Positions 6,957 to 10,769 of a stretch of 10,769 nt of DNA are shown in pieces. The notes beneath the pieces are model-generated. The model saw nothing but the letters and a program-made list of their open reading frames with translations, did not search any database and was not told the origin of the DNA. Source of the DNA: JAVKFF01 sp040226215. GTDB lineage: Bacteria; Pseudomonadota; Alphaproteobacteria; DSM-16000; Inquilinaceae. The position numbers were made by a program, and so were the translations under genes. How positions within the stretch are numbered: the stretch's first letter is position 1; each line of letters starts with the position of its first letter. The stretch covers positions 1 through 10,769 of the forward strand of contig JAVKFF010000148.1 of NCBI GenBank assembly GCA_040226215.1, written 5' to 3'.

Positions 6957-8255
6957 TCAGGCTCCCAGGAAGGCGCCGGCGTCGCGCAGCCGGTCGCGCA
7001 GCGCCGCGACGTCGATGCGGCGGACCGCGCCCTCGGCCATCTCGACCGCCAGCCGCGCGGCTGCCCCGGCGGCGTGGCCCATGGCCATGGCGGTCGGCAT
7101 CACCCTGAGCGCCGCGAAGGCCTCGTGCGTCGCCGACACCCCGCGCCCGGCCGTCAGCACGTTGTCGAAGCCCGAGGGTATCAGGGATCCGAGCGGAATA
7201 CCGTAATAGTGGTCCGGGCCGAACTCCTCGAAGGTCAGGCCGGCACTGCCCGCGGGATGGTGGATGTCGATGGGATAGGCGCCGCAGGCGACCGTGTCCG
7301 CGGGCAGCGTGCCGGCCGCCAGCTCGTCGCGGGTCAGCACATGGTCGCCCCTGACCCGCCTGGCGTCGCGGATGCCAAGCTGCGGGGCCAGCCTGGTCAA
7401 TGCGGCGTTTTCCAGCCCCGGCAGGTTCTCCTTCAGGAAGCGCGCGGCCGCCAGGGCCTGGCGCCGCCCCTCGATCTCCGCCCGGCTCAGCGCGAAGGGG
7501 TCGTCCGGATCGATGTCGACGCGCGTGACGTTGAACCAGGCCGTGTCGCTGCCCGGCACACGGCTGCGATGGGCGGCGGCGCGCGGCAGGGCGCCGGTCT
7601 CCACGCCGCGCGCGACGATGGCGCGCCGTTCCCCATCACCGAGCGCGTCGAGCACCGCGAAGTCGACTGGCGCCATGGCGAACATCAGCGTCGCCGGCTG
7701 CACGCCCTCGCTCCCGTCCGGCGCCAGGAACGCCGCCCCGGCCCGCGACAGCAGCGCCAGATCGCCCGAGGCGTCGACGAAGACCGGCGCGCTGGCGACG
7801 ACAGGCCCCGACGGCGTGGCGAGATGCACAAGGGTCAGCCGTCCCGCCCGCTGCTCGACTCCATGCACGGTGGCGTTGAACAGGATGTCGGCGCCGCTCT
7901 CGCAGACCAGCCGGTCGAGCACGATCTTCAGCAGTTCGGGGTCGTATTCCACCCGGTCCATGACGTGGCCGGTCGACATGGTGAAGCGGCCGTGCGGCGC
8001 CGCACCACCCTCCGCGCGCAGCGCTGTGACGATGCGCTCGGCCACGCCGGCGATCACGCGGCGGCCGCTGCGCGTCTCCCAGCCGACGAACTGGCCGACG
8101 GATCCGGCCGTGGCGGCACCGCCGAGGAAGGCGTTGCGCTCGACCAGCAGGACGCGCAGGCCGTCGCCGGACGCGGCGATCGCCGCCGCCACGCCGGCCA
8201 TGCCGCCACCGGCCACGACAATGTCGCAGTCATGCTCCACCGGTTCAGGCCGCAT
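6957..8255 (-). CDS. FAD-dependent oxidoreductase (FAD_oxidored-type)
   Basis: Predicted soluble flavoprotein of 432 aa and first gene of the TRAP operon. The N-terminal Rossmann dinucleotide site reads DIVVAGGGMAGVAAAIAASG (11-30, GGGMAG at 16-21), and the strand-2 acidic residue Glu39 (LLVERNAFLGGAAT) should bind the adenosine ribose. A central VFVDASGDLALLSRAGA matches the (V)DATGD motif. The C-terminal AGRGVSATHEAFAALRVMP and ALGQAAG-like MAMGHAAGAAARLA (369-403) are typical of the family. There is no signal peptide or extra domain, so it is cytoplasmic. The family is poorly characterised; many members sit in carbohydrate or organic-acid loci. Co-transcription with TRAP genes suggests that it oxidises or reduces the imported compound. 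The ATG at 8255 lacks a good ribosome site, so the start is the least certain part. Confidence 0.88.
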   Translation of the reverse strand: MRPEPVEHDCDIVVAGGGMAGVAAAIAASGDGLRVLLVERNAFLGGAATAGSVGQFVGWETRSGRRVIAGVAERIVTALRAEGGAAPHGRFTMSTGHVMDRVEYDPELLKIVLDRLVCESGADILFNATVHGVEQRAGRLTLVHLATPSGPVVASAPVFVDASGDLALLSRAGAAFLAPDGSEGVQPATLMFAMAPVDFAVLDALGDGERRAIVARGVETGALPRAAAHRSRVPGSDTAWFNVTRVDIDPDDPFALSRAEIEGRRQALAAARFLKENLPGLENAALTRLAPQLGIRDARRVRGDHVLTRDELAAGTLPADTVACGAYPIDIHHPAGSAGLTFEEFGPDHYYGIPLGSLIPSGFDNVLTAGRGVSATHEAFAALRVMPTAMAMGHAAGAAARLAVEMAEGAVRRIDVAALRDRLRDAGAFLGA

Positions 8256-8343
8256 CGGCCGGTCGTTGTTGTGCTGGGGCGCGTTCCGGCCCGTTTCCTT
8301 CCCTCATGCGCGCGGATCGTAGCGGCGGCGGGGGCGTTACTAA

Positions 8344-8381
8344 ATTAACATTTCGACAGTTCATGCTATCATCATGTTAAT
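8344..8381. promoter_or_regulatory. LysR-gene promoter and inverted repeat in the divergent gap
   Basis: The 150-bp gap between the FAD oxidoreductase (8255) and the LysR gene (8406) contains an AT-rich island. ATTAACAT (8344-8351) and ATGTTAAT (8374-8381) form an 8-bp inverted repeat with 22 bases between the arms, a plausible LysR-type site. On the plus strand TTAACA (8345-8350), a 16-base spacer and TATCAT (8367-8372) match the sigma-70 consensus at 5 of 6 positions each. That would start lysR transcription near 8379 with a short leader. The repeat arms overlap the promoter, which would allow autorepression and control of the FAD-TRAP operon. A minus-strand -10 was not clearly seen. Confidence 0.6.
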
Positions 8382-8405
8382 GAGATCGACGCCCGCCCAC
8401 CGGCG

Positions 8406-9305
8406 ATGCTGAGCCTGCGCCAGGCCGAGGTGCTGCGCGCCGTGATGGTCACCGGCTCCATCGCCGGGGCGGCGCGCATGCTGAACATCGCCGCGCCCGG
8501 CATCAGCCGCATGGTCAAGCACATCGAGGCCAGCAACCGGGTGGTGCTGTTCACCCGGAGCGCCCGCGGCTTCGTGCCGACCGGCGAGGCCAGGGCGATC
8601 TTCGAGGACCTGGAGCAGATCCACTACCGGTTGGAGCGCATCAACCAGCATCTGGGCGACGCCCGCGCCGACGGCGTCGCCGACCTCGCGGTCGGCTGCT
8701 CGCCCGGCCTCGGCCTGTCGCTGATCCCGGCCGCCCTCGCCGACATCCGCACGCGCCATCCGGGCCTCGGGCTCAGCCTCGACGTGCTGCATGTCGACGA
8801 GGTGGTGCCGGCGCTGCTGATGCGCCGGGTCAACCTCGCCGTCACCATCTACGCCATCGACGACCGCCGGGTGGCGCTGACCCGGATCGCCGAGGCGGGA
8901 CTGCTCTGCCTGGTCCCGGCCGGCTCGGCCCTGGCCGGGCGCCAGCGCCTCACCGCCGCCGACCTCGCCGGCGAGCCCCTGATCGGTTTCGAGCGGACGG
9001 TCTTCCAGCACCGCCTGCTCGGCGACATCTTCCGCCAGGCCGGCGTCGCGCCCACCCTGGCGGTGCGGGTGCGGCTGATGTCCTCGGCCGTGGCCCTGGT
9101 GCAGCGCGGGCTAGGCAGCGCTGTGCTCGACGCCTTCACCGTCGGCGACACGCCGCCCGCCGGCACCGTGGCGATCCCGCTCGACACCGCCTCCCGCATT
9201 CCGCTGTTCGCCATCCGCGACGCCAACGAGGCGCCGAACGCGGCGAGCGGACTGTTTCTCGAGGCGCTCGCCCGTCAGCTCCCGCGCGCGGCCACCCGCT
9301 GCTGA
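8406..9305 (+). CDS. LysR-family transcriptional regulator
   Basis: DNA-binding regulator of 299 aa, standard length. The N-terminal winged helix-turn-helix reads LSLRQAEVLRAVMVTGSIAGAARMLNIAAPGISRMVKHIE (2-41). The wing, FTRSARGFVPTGEARAIFEDLEQI (~49-73), leads into the linker helix. The effector domain (from ~90) has the usual AVGCSPGLGLSLIPAALADIRTRHPGLGLSL start and the GEPLIGFE and VQRGLGSAVLDAF segments. The ligand cannot be read from sequence. The ATG at 8406 fits the family N-terminus; the ribosome site is poor, and the candidate promoter lies only 34 bases upstream. It is divergent from the FAD-TRAP operon, the classical position of a LysR-type activator, and is followed after 67 bases by the AstE-like gene. 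Confidence 0.95.
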   Translation: MLSLRQAEVLRAVMVTGSIAGAARMLNIAAPGISRMVKHIEASNRVVLFTRSARGFVPTGEARAIFEDLEQIHYRLERINQHLGDARADGVADLAVGCSPGLGLSLIPAALADIRTRHPGLGLSLDVLHVDEVVPALLMRRVNLAVTIYAIDDRRVALTRIAEAGLLCLVPAGSALAGRQRLTAADLAGEPLIGFERTVFQHRLLGDIFRQAGVAPTLAVRVRLMSSAVALVQRGLGSAVLDAFTVGDTPPAGTVAIPLDTASRIPLFAIRDANEAPNAASGLFLEALARQLPRAATRC

Positions 9306-9372
9306 CAGGCTGGCGGTTTTTCGCGGGCACGGGCATCATGCACGCTTCCTCACCGCTGGGAGACGCGCCACC

Positions 9373-10368
9373 GTGGACAGCGTGAACGCCGACTCGCCGG
9401 ATGCCGCCCTGCTGGCGCCGCCGGATCTCGCTGCCTATCGGCGCGGCAATACCGGCATCGACTACTGCCACCGCATCGACAGCGGCCGGCCGGGTCCCAC
9501 CGTGCTCGTCAACGGCCTGTCCAAGGGCGACGAGCTCTGCGGCCTGGCGGCGGTCCTGGCCCTGCTCGACGCGCCGCCGGCGCTCGCCGCCGGCTCGCTC
9601 GTCCTCACCCTGGCCAATGTCGCGGCCTTCGAGCGCTTCGACGCGGCGGACCCGGCCGCCGCCAAGTTCGTCGACGCCAATTTCAACCGCATCTGGCGCG
9701 ACGCCCTGCTCGACGACCCGGCGGAGACGGCGCTGGAGGTGGTCCGCGCCCGCGCCCTGCGCCCGCTGGTGGCGTCGGCCGACGTGCTGCTCGACATCAT
9801 GTCGAACTGCCACTGGCGCGACGACCCGTCGGCCTGGCGGGATCCGCCCCTGCTCGCCTTCATCGACAAGCCCGCCGCGCGCGACCTGGCCGCGCGCATC
9901 CCGGTGCCCGCCCACCACATCGCCTGCGACCGCTCGCCCGGCGGCGGCATGCTCTACGAATATGGCGCGCTGGGCGATCCTGCCGGCGCGGCGCTGGGCC
10001 TGCTCTCGGAATCCGGTCCGCACCTGTCGCCCGAGGCGCGCGACACCGGCATCGCCGCTACCCTGTCCCTGCTGGCGGCGCTGGGGATGGTTGACCCGGA
10101 CCTGGCCGAGGCCGCCCTCACCCGCTGCCCGCGCGAACCGGTGCGGCTCTATGACCGCATGTCGGTGCCGGTCGCCCGCAGCGACGCTTTCCGCTGGGCC
10201 GGCGATTTCCGCGGGCACGAGCGCTTCGCCCGGGGCGAGGTGATCGCCTGGGACGGCGCGGAGCCGCTATCGGCGCCCTATGACGACTGCGTGCTGATCG
10301 CCGTCGCGCCGGATGTGCCGAAGGGCACGGGCGCCGGCCATCTGATCCGCCACGTCTCGACGGGCTGA
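9373..10368 (+). CDS. Succinylglutamate desuccinylase/aspartoacylase-like protein with altered zinc site
   Basis: 331 aa with the layout of the AstE/AspA family (M14-like zinc amidohydrolases that cleave N-acyl amino acids). The first metal motif, normally HGxE, reads LSKGDELCG: the ligand His aligns with Lys51 while Glu54 is kept. The substrate-binding NR of DxNFNRIW is present (Asn105-Arg106). The third-ligand motif, normally DLH, reads LLDIMSNCHW: His aligns with Met143. The catalytic-Glu region LLSESGPHL retains Glu213, and the C-terminal beta domain (EPLSAPYDDCVLIAVAP) is normal. Two of three zinc ligands therefore appear lost in an otherwise intact, well-coded protein, pointing to a pseudoenzyme or a changed mechanism. 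GTG at 9373 was chosen, with GGGAG about 11 bases upstream; GTG at 9382 is an alternative. It probably shares transcription with lysR. Confidence 0.8.
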   Translation: MDSVNADSPDAALLAPPDLAAYRRGNTGIDYCHRIDSGRPGPTVLVNGLSKGDELCGLAAVLALLDAPPALAAGSLVLTLANVAAFERFDAADPAAAKFVDANFNRIWRDALLDDPAETALEVVRARALRPLVASADVLLDIMSNCHWRDDPSAWRDPPLLAFIDKPAARDLAARIPVPAHHIACDRSPGGGMLYEYGALGDPAGAALGLLSESGPHLSPEARDTGIAATLSLLAALGMVDPDLAEAALTRCPREPVRLYDRMSVPVARSDAFRWAGDFRGHERFARGEVIAWDGAEPLSAPYDDCVLIAVAPDVPKGTGAGHLIRHVSTG

Positions 10369-10382
10369 GGAGCGCTCAGGCC
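10363..10382. terminator. Hairpin across two convergent stop codons
   Basis: CTGAG (10365-10369) and CTCAG (10375-10379) form a 5-bp stem with a 5-base loop, extendable by GG/CC across one mismatch. The hairpin overlaps the stop codons of the AstE-like gene and of the convergent RidA-like gene. It could act in both directions, but neither side has a T-run, so it is a weak candidate. Confidence 0.25.
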
Positions 10383-10769
10383 ACCAGCCAGACGATGTCC
10401 AGGAGGACCGGGGCGTTCGCCGGCAGGGACGGCGTGCCCCAGGCGATGCGGGCATGGAGGCCGTCCTCGCCAAGCAAGTCCACCACGCGCTGCGAGGCGG
10501 CGTTGATCACTGCCGGGTGGTCGGTGAAATCCGCGCCGGCCCGGACGATGCCGGTCAGCTTCAGGCAGCCTGTCAGGCGGTCGAGATCGCCGTCGAGCGC
10601 CCGCGCCGCCAGCGACAGGCTGTTCATAACGCACAGCACCGCCGCCTCGCGCGCCTGGTCGACGCTGACCTCCGCCCCCACCATGCCCGGATGCAGGATG
10701 CCCTGGGCGGTCATCGGCACCATGCCGGCCATCCACAGCTGGTTGCCGTCGCGGCGCCAGGCGGCATAG
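10376..10769 (-). CDS. RidA/YjgF/UK114-family protein, N-terminus outside window
   Basis: RidA-type proteins hydrolyse reactive enamine/imine intermediates to keto acids and ammonia, or bind related metabolites, as trimers in the cytoplasm. 130 residues are visible, reading from the right edge YAAWRRDGNQLWMAGMVPMT, then GILHPGMVGAEVSVDQAREAAVLCVMNSL, close to the family pattern (G-x-SGQ-x-P, then AArla...N). Near the C-terminus HARIAWGTPSLPANAPVLLDIVW keeps the Arg that aligns with Arg105 of canonical RidA, but the usual EIEAIA ending is changed (LLDIVWLVA). An internal ATG at 10732 could start a shorter protein, but upstream in-frame codons are clearly family-like, so the true start lies beyond 10769. 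The ~130+ residue size suggests the longer YjgF-like_1 branch. Its stop lies 7 bp from that of the AstE-like gene. Confidence 0.85.
   Translation of the reverse strand, partial: YAAWRRDGNQLWMAGMVPMTAQGILHPGMVGAEVSVDQAREAAVLCVMNSLSLAARALDGDLDRLTGCLKLTGIVRAGADFTDHPAVINAASQRVVDLLGEDGLHARIAWGTPSLPANAPVLLDIVWLVA

Noticed and set aside
9114..9124. CAGCGCTG-type core in lysR, also seen near 4857 and 8017
   Set aside because: Only the 8-bp core matches the operator and the outer bases differ. This core recurs often in GC-rich coding sequence.
9306..9372. TGGCGGTTTTT as a possible terminator after lysR
   Set aside because: No convincing inverted repeat precedes the T-run, and the next gene follows within 67 bases on the same strand, so read-through is more likely.
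9374..9382. TGGACAGCG at the start codon of the AstE-like gene, matching one arm of the LacI-type operator
   Set aside because: The second arm is absent and the bases simply encode the start Met-Asp-Ser. A half site in GC-rich DNA is expected by chance.

Overview
The window is GC-rich, densely packed bacterial DNA. It has near-zero intergenic spacing inside operons, GTG and TTG starts, two TRAP (tripartite ATP-independent periplasmic) transporters, a LacI- and a LysR-type regulator, and an enolase-superfamily enzyme. This points to a metabolically versatile alphaproteobacterium (Rhodospirillales/Hyphomicrobiales-like), placed on style only. No RNA genes, insertion sequences, CRISPR arrays or phage genes were seen.

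Left block (1-4041), a LacI-controlled catabolic module. On the minus strand are the TRAP small permease dctQ (1082-1642) and the large permease dctM (1-1074, cut by the left edge). Divergently, on the plus strand, are a LacI-family repressor (1844-2875) and, 14 bases after it, a mandelate racemase/enolase-superfamily enzyme (2890-4041, TTG start with a strong ribosome binding site). The divergent gap holds a perfect 18-bp palindrome (1776-1793) whose 14-bp core recurs exactly inside the dctQ coding sequence (1135-1148). This fits LacI-type repression, perhaps with looping. The inferred job is uptake of a sugar acid or hydroxy acid by TRAP and its dehydration or isomerisation by the enolase-family enzyme.

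Middle block (4075-8255), one minus-strand operon. It is transcribed as FAD-dependent oxidoreductase -> dctM -> dctP -> dctQ, with spacings of 1, 42 and 10 bases. The order M-P-Q is not the usual P-Q-M. The operon diverges from a LysR-type regulator (8406-9305) across an AT-rich promoter region carrying an 8-bp inverted repeat (8344-8381).

Right block (8406-10769). The LysR gene is followed by an AstE/aspartoacylase-like protein (9373-10368). In its two metal-binding motifs the expected zinc-ligand histidines read as Lys and Met, while the rest of the fold signature is kept. Convergent to it, with the stop codons 7 bp apart, is a RidA/YjgF-like protein (10376 to the right edge, N-terminus missing). 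FAD oxidoreductase, TRAP uptake, acylase-like protein and RidA together suggest use of a nitrogenous or acylated small molecule; this is inference.

Most striking points: the duplicated LacI-type operator, the apparent loss of zinc ligands in the AstE-like protein, the abrupt end of DctM-like sequence in the first ~90 bases of the window, and the GC drop in the 5' half of the first dctQ.
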